A stretch of 64,000 nucleotides of DNA, taken from the NCBI GenBank assembly GCA_035281745.1, contig DATEDI010000011.1, positions 1 through 64,000 of the forward strand. Reading direction: 5' to 3'. Every line of letters starts with the position of its first letter. The stretch's first letter is position 1. The notes under the pieces are model-generated. The model made no database searches. It was not told the origin of the DNA and saw only the letters and a program-made list of their open reading frames with translations. The position numbers and the translations under genes were made by a program. This document shows, one piece after another, positions 15,527-23,445 of this stretch. This DNA is from 66-474 sp035281745. GTDB lineage: Bacteria > Pseudomonadota > Gammaproteobacteria > Xanthomonadales > Rhodanobacteraceae.

Positions 15527-17494
15527 ATGGCAGCGGCGGCTGCGGGCAGATTCGGAGACGGATTTGTGGCGCTGGCGAATGAATCGGGCGTGATCGTCTT
15601 CGATGACATCGAGATCGACGTCGATGGCCGCCGCCTCGTCGTCGGCGGCAAGAACGTCGCGCTCGAGCCGAAGACGTTCGCCGTGTTGGCGTTGCTGGCC
15701 GGCAATCCTGGCAAAGCCTTGACCCACGACGACATCCTCGATGCGGTGTGGGGTCATCGGCACGTCACCCAGGGTGTGCTGCATCGGGCGATCGCGCTGC
15801 TGCGACAGGCGCTCGGCGGTCATTCGCCGCCGCGGCAATACATCCACACCGTGCATGGCGTGGGGTATCGCTTCGATGCCCGGGTGCAGCGGCGGTCGCT
15901 GCCGTCGTCGCAAGATGGCGCCCGCGCAACGGCCCGCGGCGAGGCATCGATCGCGACCGCGCCTGCCCGGCAAGCCGCCGAAGCCGACCGCCCGCGCCGC
16001 CTGCGTCGAAACCGCGTTCCGATCGTGATCGCGGCGTGCGTCCTGCTCGCGCTCGGTGCGGTCATCGTCCTGCGCATGCGAACTCCCGCGCCGTCAGCGT
16101 CACCGACCCTGGTGGTGCTGCCGCTGCAGGTGATCGGCGATGACAAGAACGAGGCGGCTTTTGCCGCCGGACTGAGCGAGGAGTTGACGACGCGACTGGC
16201 CCGCGTCAACGGCTTGCGACTCATTTCCGGGATCTCGGCGACCATCGCGCGGAGAGAGGACTTCGACCCGCCGCAGCTGGCCGAAAAGTTGCACACCACG
16301 CATGCGCTCGAAGGCAGCCTGCGCGAGGCCGGCGACAAGCTGCGCATCGACCTGCGCTTGATCGAGACGCCTTCGGGCCGCACGGTTTGGGCGCAGGATT
16401 ACGATCGCACCATCGGCGACGTTTTCGCCGTGCAACAGGAAATCGCGCAAGCCGTGGCCAATGCACTCGCCTTGCACGTCGGTCTCGCGCGCGCCGGTTC
16501 GCCCGCGCCCGATCCCCAGGTGTTCCGCGAATATCTGCAATTGCGCCATGTCTTCCTTGCCAGCAACGACGTGGCTGCCTACGCGCAAGCAGAGCGTGAC
16601 TTGAACACACTGGCCGCGCGCGCGGACGACTATGCGCCCGTGCACGGCCTGCTGGCGCTCAATCTTGCATCGGACTTCGAAGGCGAAGGCAAGCGGGACG
16701 CCGCGTTGCGCGAAGCGCACGGCGCCCTCGCCATCGACCCCAACGACCTGTACGCGCACGTCGCTTTGGGCATGGTCGCCTCGCACGACAAGGACTGGGC
16801 CACGGTCAAGCGGGAGTACGACATCGCGTTGGCCCTCAATCCCACCGATCCCGTGGTGCACAACATCGATGGCATGTTCCTGTCGCGGCTGGGTTACGGC
16901 GAACAAGCCCTGGTGCAATTCGAAATCGCCTATGCCGCCGATCCGCTTGGCTACTGGGTGACGTACAACATGGGCGCCCATCTGGACGTGCTCGGTCGTC
17001 ACGCTGAGGCGAAGACATATCTCGACCGGCTGCCCGGCCTGGAGACCACACCCTCGACGAGGACCGACGTGGCGCGCTGGCGCAATGCCGTTTGGCGTGG
17101 GGATTTCACCGCAGCGCGCAGCTTTGCCGCGCAACTGCCGGCGCGCAATGGATCGAGAAAGGCGTTCGTCGCCGTCACCGAAGCATTGATCGATGCCGCT
17201 GCATGGCCGCAAGCAGAAACCGCGATCGGCGCACGTGAGTCCGCCTCGGGCGCGCGTCCCGACCGGCTTCGCCTGTACGAGCCCAAGCCGAACGCTGCGG
17301 ACCTCCTCGCCACGTTCGAGCCCGGTGGTCAGCAACCGGGCGGCAACCTGATCTGGGCACCCGGATACACCGCAGTGCGTCGCGATCCCGCGTTCCGGGA
17401 TTTCCTCAGGCACATGAAGTTCATCGGTTTCTGGAACGTCAACGGTTGGCCGCCGCAGTGCAAACCCGATGGCGACGGCGCGCGCTGCGATTGA
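15527..17494 (+). CDS. CadC-like transmembrane transcriptional regulator with TPR repeats
   Basis: This 655-residue protein has an N-terminal OmpR/PhoB-type winged helix (about residues 20-115: VALEPKTFAVLALLAGNPGK, VLHRAIALLRQALGG, YIHTVHGVGYRFDA), a transmembrane helix (about 165-183), a FlgO/adenylate cyclase-associated-type domain (PTLVVLPLQVIGD to QEIAQAVANAL) and a C-terminal TPR region. This is the one-component membrane regulator layout of CadC relatives: DNA binding in the cytoplasm, sensing outside. The signal is unknown. A GTG near residue 14 is an alternative start. It is divergent from the unknown secreted protein, which it might regulate. Confidence 0.85.
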   Translation: MAAAAAGRFGDGFVALANESGVIVFDDIEIDVDGRRLVVGGKNVALEPKTFAVLALLAGNPGKALTHDDILDAVWGHRHVTQGVLHRAIALLRQALGGHSPPRQYIHTVHGVGYRFDARVQRRSLPSSQDGARATARGEASIATAPARQAAEADRPRRLRRNRVPIVIAACVLLALGAVIVLRMRTPAPSASPTLVVLPLQVIGDDKNEAAFAAGLSEELTTRLARVNGLRLISGISATIARREDFDPPQLAEKLHTTHALEGSLREAGDKLRIDLRLIETPSGRTVWAQDYDRTIGDVFAVQQEIAQAVANALALHVGLARAGSPAPDPQVFREYLQLRHVFLASNDVAAYAQAERDLNTLAARADDYAPVHGLLALNLASDFEGEGKRDAALREAHGALAIDPNDLYAHVALGMVASHDKDWATVKREYDIALALNPTDPVVHNIDGMFLSRLGYGEQALVQFEIAYAADPLGYWVTYNMGAHLDVLGRHAEAKTYLDRLPGLETTPSTRTDVARWRNAVWRGDFTAARSFAAQLPARNGSRKAFVAVTEALIDAAAWPQAETAIGARESASGARPDRLRLYEPKPNAADLLATFEPGGQQPGGNLIWAPGYTAVRRDPAFRDFLRHMKFIGFWNVNGWPPQCKPDGDGARCD

Positions 17495-17505
17495 ATAAAA
17501 AAGGG

Positions 17506-17531
17506 GGAACAGGGGTCAGAGTCGACTTTCC
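17506..17531 (+). repeat. Family A tag
   Basis: GGAACAGGGGTCAGAGTCGA, then CTTTC, is an exact tag lying between the convergent CadC-like and exonuclease III genes. Confidence 0.88.
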
Positions 17532-17545
17532 AGCGCGCTTTCGAT

Positions 17546-18316
17546 TTATTTGAGCGCGGCCCAGGTCGGAGCATGATCGCTCGTGTGTTCCCAGCCGCGC
17601 ACGTGCCGATCGACACCTGCGGATTGAAGACGCCGTGCTGCAGCATGGCTCAGGAGAATATGGTCGATCCGCAGGCCGGCATCGCGCGCAAACGCGTTGC
17701 GCAGGTACTTCCAGAACGTGTAGATGCGCTGGTCCGGATGCAGCGCGCGCAGGGTGTCGGTCCAGCCTTGCGCCAACAGGTTCCGGTATGCCGCGCGCAC
17801 CTCAGGGCGAAACAGCGCGTCGTCGATCCAGCGTTCCGGCGCGTAAACATCCAGTTCTTCCGGGATCACGTTGAAATCGCCGGCGAGGACTACGGGCAAA
17901 CCGGAATCAAGGAGATCGCGCGCGTGCGCGGTCAGACGTTCAAGCCAGCGCAGCTTGTAATCGAATTTCGGACCGGGGGCAGGGTTGCCGTTGGGAAGAT
18001 AGAGACATCCGACGACGATGCCCCGCATTTCCGCTTCGAGGTATCGGCTTTGCACGTCATCCGGATCGCCGGCCAACGCGCGCCTGCGTTCCACGGGATC
18101 GCAATCCTTGCCGAGAATCGCGACGCCATTCCAGCTCTTCTGCCCATGCCACACCGCACCGTAACCCGCTGCATTTAGTGCGGCGACGGGAAACAGCTCC
18201 TGCTGCGCCTTGAGTTCCTGCAGGCAAACAATGTCCGGCGACTGCTCTTCGAGCCAGCGCAGCAGCAAGGGCAGCCGCGCGCGAATGCCGTTGACGTTGT
18301 AGGTGGCGATTTTCAT
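17546..18316 (-). CDS. xth: Exodeoxyribonuclease III (AP endonuclease family)
   Basis: This 256-residue cytoplasmic enzyme of base-excision DNA repair belongs to the EEP nuclease superfamily. Motifs present are MKIATYNVNGIRAR (N-terminal Asn), CLQELKAQQE (metal-binding Glu near residue 35), VLAGDFNVIPEELDVY (Asp-x-Asn near 147), LRIDHILLS and the final HTSDHAPTWA with catalytic Asp-His. The length is normal for the xth family. It removes 3' blocks and cleaves at abasic sites. The next gene, on the opposite strand, starts over 300 bp away. Confidence 0.93.
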   Translation of the reverse strand: MKIATYNVNGIRARLPLLLRWLEEQSPDIVCLQELKAQQELFPVAALNAAGYGAVWHGQKSWNGVAILGKDCDPVERRRALAGDPDDVQSRYLEAEMRGIVVGCLYLPNGNPAPGPKFDYKLRWLERLTAHARDLLDSGLPVVLAGDFNVIPEELDVYAPERWIDDALFRPEVRAAYRNLLAQGWTDTLRALHPDQRIYTFWKYLRNAFARDAGLRIDHILLSHAAARRLQSAGVDRHVRGWEHTSDHAPTWAALK

Positions 18317-18650
18317 TGAAACTGGAAGGATCAGTAATGAATTTGTCGAGCCGGCGCCACGCAGGCTGAACGCAGGCTCCGGCTTTCCTCATCATGCCGG
18401 GGTCGCGAAGCGATATCCGGAGGCGCCGCAGGCCGACCGAAGGGCGAGCGCCACGGCTGAACGGATCGCCCACTGCATTTTTTCAGCAGCCTGCATTGGG
18501 GACAACGGATTTCCGTTTTCGCGGGAATGCCGGCGGTATGGATTGACCAGATGTTTCCGAGGGTGCCTGTACGAAAAACCGTGCCTCGAACAGGATACCC
18601 TGTCGACTGAGGCCGCCCGGGTCCGCGGTGTTGGCATCAATCCTGCACGC
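18317..18650. other. Intergenic stretch without a supported gene
   Basis: This 334-bp gap separates the divergent exonuclease III and diguanylate cyclase genes. An in-frame extension of the cyclase runs through it but has no domain and no good start. GCATTTTTTCAGCAGCCTGC and a decayed TTCGCGGGAATGCCGG repeat-like stretch are visible. Promoters for both genes probably lie here, though I cannot place them. Confidence 0.4.
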
Positions 18651-19556
18651 ATGGAAAGAGCCACGCTAAATCCAACGATGACCACGACACTTCCCCCGCT
18701 CGCCGAGGTGCTCGATCTCATGCCCGATGCGGTGTGCGTCGTCGATCCGGAGGGCCGGCTGCTGTTTGTCAACGCGAGCTTCCAGCGCATCTTCGGTTAT
18801 GCGCCGGCCGAAGTACTGGGCAGGCAGATCTTCAGCCTGGTCCATCCGGACGATCACGAGATGACGACCGCGCAGGCCGAACGGGTGATGGCAGGGGAGC
18901 TGCAGCGCCACTTCCGCAATCGCTATATCCACAAGGATGGACATACCGTGGATATCCAATGGTCGGCGCGCTGGCTGCCGGAGCATGGGGTGCGGATCGG
19001 GGTCGGCCACGAAGTGACCGAGTTGCGGCGAGCCGAACTCGAGCTCGAGCACCGCGCCAACCACGACTCGCTGACCGGCCTTGTCAACCGGCATCGCCTG
19101 CGGGCGGAACTGCAAGCCGCGATCGATCGTGCGGCCGACGAAGGTGGTGGCCTGGCGCTTTTGTACATCGACCTCGACGACTTCAAGCACGTCAACGATC
19201 GCGGCGGCCATGCGGTCGGCGACCAATTGTTGCGCGAGCTTGCCGCGCGCATGCAGCGCGGGGTCCGGCAAAACGACCTGGTCGCGCGCGTCGGTGGTGA
19301 CGAGTTCGTGGTGCTGCTGCCCCATTGCCAGGACGTGCAGGCCGCACGGAAAATTGCCGACAGCCTGCGCACGCGCCTCGTGGCACCGTACCGGCTGCCG
19401 GATGGTCTGTTTCAACTGGACGCGAGCATCGGCATGGCCACGTTCCCCGCCGACGGCGCCGATGCGGAAGCTTTGCTGATGCACGCCGATCGCGCGATGT
19501 ACGCCGCCAAGCATGGTGGCCGCACGCGCACGCAAGGCGCCGTCGCCGCGGGGTGA
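18651..19556 (+). CDS. PAS-GGDEF diguanylate cyclase
   Basis: This 301-residue protein has a PAS domain (about residues 20-130: LMPDAVCVVDPEGRLLFVNA, IFGYAPAEVLGRQIFSLVHP) and a GGDEF domain (about 140-295) with an intact GGDEF active site in RVGGDEFVVLL and an RxxD inhibitory site (RQND) five residues before it. It should synthesise cyclic di-GMP and be feedback-inhibited. There is no transmembrane segment, so it is a soluble sensor. The start at 18651 or 18678 cannot be settled, because neither has a strong ribosome binding site. Confidence 0.9.
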   Translation: MERATLNPTMTTTLPPLAEVLDLMPDAVCVVDPEGRLLFVNASFQRIFGYAPAEVLGRQIFSLVHPDDHEMTTAQAERVMAGELQRHFRNRYIHKDGHTVDIQWSARWLPEHGVRIGVGHEVTELRRAELELEHRANHDSLTGLVNRHRLRAELQAAIDRAADEGGGLALLYIDLDDFKHVNDRGGHAVGDQLLRELAARMQRGVRQNDLVARVGGDEFVVLLPHCQDVQAARKIADSLRTRLVAPYRLPDGLFQLDASIGMATFPADGADAEALLMHADRAMYAAKHGGRTRTQGAVAAG

Positions 19557-19646
19557 AAGTCGCGGCCAGCGCGCGACGGATCGAAACGCTTCGCTGGAAG
19601 GACGACGTCAGGGTCACTTCTTCGCAGCAAAGAAATCGGGTTCGGC

Positions 19647-20570
19647 TCACTTGTTTCTTGCCGAGACGCGAACCTCACGCCCTTCTTTGAAACGCGCTTC
19701 GCCAAGATGCGTCCGCGTCTGCTCCATCACCGCTTGCCGCAGGTGCAGGAGTGCCGCGGATCGTGGGCCCGGGGTGGTATGCAGGCACAGGTCCACGCTT
19801 GGCAGCGATGGCAAGCCGTGACGCTCATCCAGGCGCATCAGCGCGCGCGGAAGATCGACGCCCGTGCGTACGGTTATCCCCAAGCCCGCGGCCACGCCGG
19901 CCCACAGGCTGTGCAGGCTGGCGGTGACGAAAGCCGGCCGCCAGGCGATGCCGGCCCGATCCAGTGCGGCCGTACCCGCCTCGCGAAAGAAGCAGGGTGG
20001 CTGGTAGAGCGCGAGATCCAGCATCGTATCGGGCTGCATGACTTTGGCCGTTCCTGCCGGACCGATCCAGGCCATCGGCAGCGTGGCAAGACGCTCGGCA
20101 TCCGCGCGCCCGCTCTGGTTCATGGCCAGGACCACATCAAGCTCGCCACGATCGAGCCGTTCGAGCAGCAGCCGGTTGGGTTCGACCAGAACGTCCACCC
20201 GCACCGCCGGATAGGCCTTCCGGAATTGCCCCAACGCCGCCGGCAACCACGACTCGGCCAAATCGCCCGGCAAACCGAAGCGCACCGTGCCGTCGATCGC
20301 GGCACCGCGCACGGCATGGACCGCTTCGTCGTTGAGTTCCAGGATGCGCCGCGCGTAGGCGTGGATTCGATCGCCCGCTTCGGTCAACACCACGCGGCGG
20401 CCCTGCTTGCGGAACAGCGGTTCGCCCAACTGCAACTCCAGCTTGCGCATCTGTTGGCTGACCGCAGAAGGCGAGCGCCCGATCCGCTCCGCCGCGCGGG
20501 CCAGGCCGCCGCGGTGGAGGATCGCCACCAAGCTGCGCAAGGCGGCCATATCGAGATTGGGGAGCGACAT
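19647..20570 (-). CDS. LysR family transcriptional regulator
   Basis: This 307-residue protein has the LysR helix-turn-helix (AALRSLVAILHRGGLARAAE, RIGRSPSAVSQQMRKLEL) at residues 8-68 and a C-terminal substrate-binding-type effector domain (TVRFGLPGDLAESWLPAALG, GELDVVLAMNQSG, GLGITVRTGVDLPRALM). The effector is unknown. It is divergent from the lipocalin-like gene at 20682, the classical arrangement for a LysR regulator and its target. The 3' end runs into a decayed tag-like stretch (AAATCGGGTTCGGCTCACTT, about 19634-19653). Confidence 0.9.
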   Translation of the reverse strand: MSLPNLDMAALRSLVAILHRGGLARAAERIGRSPSAVSQQMRKLELQLGEPLFRKQGRRVVLTEAGDRIHAYARRILELNDEAVHAVRGAAIDGTVRFGLPGDLAESWLPAALGQFRKAYPAVRVDVLVEPNRLLLERLDRGELDVVLAMNQSGRADAERLATLPMAWIGPAGTAKVMQPDTMLDLALYQPPCFFREAGTAALDRAGIAWRPAFVTASLHSLWAGVAAGLGITVRTGVDLPRALMRLDERHGLPSLPSVDLCLHTTPGPRSAALLHLRQAVMEQTRTHLGEARFKEGREVRVSARNK

Positions 20571-20576
20571 CGATAA

Positions 20577-20614
20577 GAAATTCGAAAGTGTTGCGCTTAA
20601 ATTATTCGATTTTC
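20577..20614. promoter_or_regulatory. Possible LysR operator in a divergent promoter region
   Basis: An imperfect inverted repeat, GAAATTCGA and TCGATTTTC, is separated by 20 nt in the 111-bp gap between lysR and the lipocalin-like gene. The centre is AT-rich compared with its surroundings. Position and symmetry fit a LysR-type site, but this is a visual call. Confidence 0.35.
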
Positions 20615-20681
20615 CTGCTCCTTTGCAAACCCCACAATCGGCGAAGCCTCATCGCCAGTACCCGATTCGAAGGAGAAACCC

Positions 20682-21200
20682 ATGAACTTGCATCGCCTGT
20701 TTTCCCGCCTTGCCGTTGTCGCGTGTGTGCTGCCCGGTCTGGCCTTGGCCTCCGGCACCAAGCCGGCCACGTCCGGTGATGTTTCGCTGGCCGGAACCTG
20801 GACGCTGGTGGCGGCCGACGTGTTGCATCCGGACGGCTCGCGCGCGCACGACTACGGCGATGCGCCCAAGGGCCTGCTGATGATCGATCGCATGGGCAAT
20901 TATTCGCTGCAAATTTTCCGCAGCGACCGTCCACGTTTTGCCAGCGCTGCCAAGGCCAAGGGGAGTGCCGAGGAATACCGGGCGGCGGTGATGGGATCGA
21001 GTAGCCATTACGGCTCGCTCGCGGTCGAGCCGGACGTGCACCAACTGGTGTTCCATATCAAAGGTGCATCGTTTCCCAACTGGGAGGGGCAGCAGCAAAT
21101 CCGTACCTTCGAGTTGCGCGGCAACACGCTCAGTTACCGGGTGCCGCCGCGTCCGAACGGCGACGTGCCGATTTCGATTTGGCGGCGTATCGGCCACTGA
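20682..21200 (+). CDS. Secreted lipocalin-like domain protein
   Basis: This 172-residue protein has a signal peptide (about residues 1-23, LPGLALA) and a lipocalin-like domain: LAGTWTLVAADVLHPDGSR, PKGLLMIDRMGNYSLQIFRS, AAVMGSSSHYGSLAVE, RTFELRGNTLSYRVPP. This family (lipocalin_5-like) often binds small hydrophobic ligands, but no ligand can be inferred. The start is clear: AAGGAG lies 7 nt before the ATG. Divergent from the LysR gene, it is its likely target. Confidence 0.83.
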   Translation: MNLHRLFSRLAVVACVLPGLALASGTKPATSGDVSLAGTWTLVAADVLHPDGSRAHDYGDAPKGLLMIDRMGNYSLQIFRSDRPRFASAAKAKGSAEEYRAAVMGSSSHYGSLAVEPDVHQLVFHIKGASFPNWEGQQQIRTFELRGNTLSYRVPPRPNGDVPISIWRRIGH

Positions 21201-21657
21201 AACAGCATGGGCCACGTTGCCGAAAGGCGCACGCAGGCTCTGTTTCGGAGGCCGCGCTCTTGAGTTCACTCTGGACAAACCTGTTGTTGCTGCACGGCCA
21301 TATCCACGACCCGGAACTGGTCCACCGTCTGGCAAACGCGCCCTCCGCATCACCGCGGGACGGCAAGCGTCGGCGCGATCATTTGCCGCTCGCCGCCATC
21401 ACTGGGTTGCATGCCCGTCCAGGTCTGGTGAGCAACGTTGGTCGCGAGCGTAACCGGTGAGCAAAACACGGCCCGGATTCGACTTTCCAGCGGCTTCCCC
21501 GTGCTGCGCGCAACACTTGGCGCTCCGGTGAAACATCCAGTTTCGTCGGGGCCTTCTAATGATTCGAGTTCCTGCTGATTCCGTGCATGACGATCGGGCC
21601 TGTGAGCATGCTCCTCTGCGCTGTAGAGTCCGCCCGATCTTTTCCGAAGGCTTCATC
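21201..21657. other. Intergenic stretch with a possible short ORF and a decayed family A tag
   Basis: A frame from about 21261 to 21460 encodes SSLWTNLLLLHGHIHDPELV and a basic tail but has no ATG start, and I do not recognise it. At 21466-21490 CACGGCCCGGATTCGACTTT resembles a decayed family A tag. The rest holds the leader of the next gene. Confidence 0.35.
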
Positions 21658-22617
21658 GTGCGCCTTGTCCCATTGCTGATTGCTGCGTTGTCGTTCGTGT
21701 TGCCAACCTTGGCGTTGGCGTCGTCACCCGATGCGGTGGGGACATGCGCTCCCGCGGCATCCACGAATGCCGTCCGGTCGTTCACGACCGAACTGGCGGG
21801 TGTTCCCGCCAGGATCCGGGTGCCCGCCCACGTTTCGATGCCGCCGATCGTGTTGTGGCATGGGTTCGGTCCGCCCGCCAGCGAAGACGCGCTGGAAGCC
21901 ATGCTGCCGCTGGACAAGGTGCCCGCGGTAAAGGTCTACCTGGGCCTTCCGATGTTCGGCAAGCGGGCGCCGAAGGATCCCGGCCTGTTGGCGCGGCGGC
22001 AGCAGGAGAACCTGGCGACGGGCGTGTTCGAACCCGTGGTGATGGGCGCGGCGCGCGAGTTGCCGCGCGTGATCGACGCGCTGCGTCGGCAGGGTTGCCT
22101 GCAACCGGGGCAGGGCATCGGCCTGTTCGGGTTTTCCGCCGGCGGTGCGGCGGCGCTATACGCGCTGGCCGAACGCGACGTGCCGGTGCAGGCCGCGATG
22201 GTGCTGAACGCTTCGACCGGGCTCAGTGCCTCGGTCGCCGCGTACGAGCGCGTCACGGGCAAGACGTTCGCGTGGTCGCCGCAAACGCGTGCGCTCGCGC
22301 AGGCGTCGGATGCTGTCGTGCGCGCCGCCGATGTCGCGCGCGGCACACCGGCTCTTCTGATCGTGCAGGGAGCACACGATGGAGTGGTCGACGCGAACGA
22401 CGCCCGGGCGCTCTACCGCGCGCTCGCGCCGCACTACGCGGGCGGCGCTGCGGTGCGCCTCCGGCTCGATATCGTGGAAGGACTGCCGCACGTCATCAGC
22501 AAGCCCGACGACGTCGCGCGGGTGCGCGCCCTCGCAAACGCATGGTTCCTGCGCTTCATGCAAGAACGGGATCAGGTTCACTTGCCTGCGCGCTCGCAAC
22601 CGGACCCGGCTCCTTGA
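21658..22617 (+). CDS. Secreted alpha/beta hydrolase family protein
   Basis: This 319-residue protein has a signal peptide (VRLVPLLIAALSFVLPTLAL) and an alpha/beta-hydrolase core with IVLWHGFGPP, the nucleophile elbow GLFGFSAGGAAALYA, VQGAHDGVVD (acid) and EGLPHVIS (His). The substrate is unknown. The start is a GTG at 21658 with GAAGG eight nt upstream, chosen because the signal peptide begins there. The last 19 residues (MQERDQVHLPARSQPDPAP) are encoded by a family B tag and its flank, so the natural C-terminus was probably replaced by the tag. Confidence 0.8.
   Translation: MRLVPLLIAALSFVLPTLALASSPDAVGTCAPAASTNAVRSFTTELAGVPARIRVPAHVSMPPIVLWHGFGPPASEDALEAMLPLDKVPAVKVYLGLPMFGKRAPKDPGLLARRQQENLATGVFEPVVMGAARELPRVIDALRRQGCLQPGQGIGLFGFSAGGAAALYALAERDVPVQAAMVLNASTGLSASVAAYERVTGKTFAWSPQTRALAQASDAVVRAADVARGTPALLIVQGAHDGVVDANDARALYRALAPHYAGGAAVRLRLDIVEGLPHVISKPDDVARVRALANAWFLRFMQERDQVHLPARSQPDPAP
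22562..22582 (+). repeat. Family B tag inside the 3' end of a coding sequence
   Basis: AAGAACGGGATCAGGTTCAC, one mismatch from consensus, is translated as QERDQVHL in the hydrolase C-terminus. The stop codon lies 35 bp further on. Confidence 0.8.
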
Positions 22618-22730
22618 TGTTGTTGCGGGACGTGTCAGCGGATGATGTCCGTTCGGGCGGGCTCGACGCTTGCATGATCAACGTTTGATAGTTTTGTTGT
22701 CGATCTGACGGGAAGTGGGGAGCGGGGGAA

Positions 22731-23336
22731 GTGGATGATCTCTTTCCCGATACGCTGCAGCCGGGCGAAGTCGGAATCGCCGGCCTTCCCGCATTCATTC
22801 CTCGCTTCTTTGCCTTGTATCCGGATGCCGGAGAGCTTCCGGAAATCGTTGAAAGACAATTGACGTTGTGCCGCGAGGTTGCACCATCCGGCAGCATCAC
22901 TGCGCGTCCCGCCCGAATGCTGCATGTGAGCATCGCGTTGTGCGGTACGCCGCGCCGCTTGCGGTATTCGATGGAGGAGGCTTTGCGTCGAGCGCAGGAG
23001 GCGTTTCACTTTCCGGCTTTCGATGTCGTGCTCGATTCGACGGCATGTTTCGGTAGCGACGGCACGGCGCTTGTGGCTGTCGCGGACACGCACACGACAG
23101 ATCGGGTGCATGATTTGCGCCGCGAATTGGCTGACGCACAACAGCGCTTCGGCCTCATTGGCGAGAGAAGCGCGACTGTCCCGCACCTCACGTTGGGATA
23201 CGGCAAGCGGCTGCTCGACCGAAGGCAAGCGATCCGGCCCCTCGGATTCCGTGCAAGGGAAGTGTGCCTGGTGATCAGTACCGGGCACTCCGAGCATCGG
23301 TGTGTGGCACGTTGGCCGCTCGGTGCAGGAAGGTAA
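22731..23336 (+). CDS. 2'-5' RNA ligase superfamily protein (2H phosphoesterase)
   Basis: This 201-residue protein has the two HxS/T motifs of the 2H superfamily, HVSIAL (near residue 65) and HLTLGYG (near residue 151), spaced as in bacterial LigT/ThpR proteins. Those enzymes act on 2'-5' RNA linkages or cyclic phosphates, but the true substrate of most members is unknown. It starts with GTG at 22731 after GCGGGGGAA. The stop region overlaps the first bases of a family B tag. Confidence 0.82.
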   Translation: MDDLFPDTLQPGEVGIAGLPAFIPRFFALYPDAGELPEIVERQLTLCREVAPSGSITARPARMLHVSIALCGTPRRLRYSMEEALRRAQEAFHFPAFDVVLDSTACFGSDGTALVAVADTHTTDRVHDLRRELADAQQRFGLIGERSATVPHLTLGYGKRLLDRRQAIRPLGFRAREVCLVISTGHSEHRCVARWPLGAGR

Positions 23337-23415
23337 GAACGGAGTCAGGTTCACTTCCCAAATGGGTCAAGGTCACTCATCTGCTGTCAGGAAGCGAACC
23401 TGACCCTGTTCTTTT
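23335..23415. repeat. Family B inverted pair (REPIN-like)
   Basis: A forward arm (AAGAACGGAGTCAGGTTCAC, 23335-23354) and a reverse arm (GCGAACCTGACCCTGTTCTT, 23394-23413) flank about 39 bp that contains a decayed extra unit (AATGGGTCAAGGTCACTC). It fills most of the gap before the sulfatase gene. Confidence 0.8.
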
Positions 23416-23445
23416 CGCTGCGCCCGACCTGCCGCGCCGTGTACG

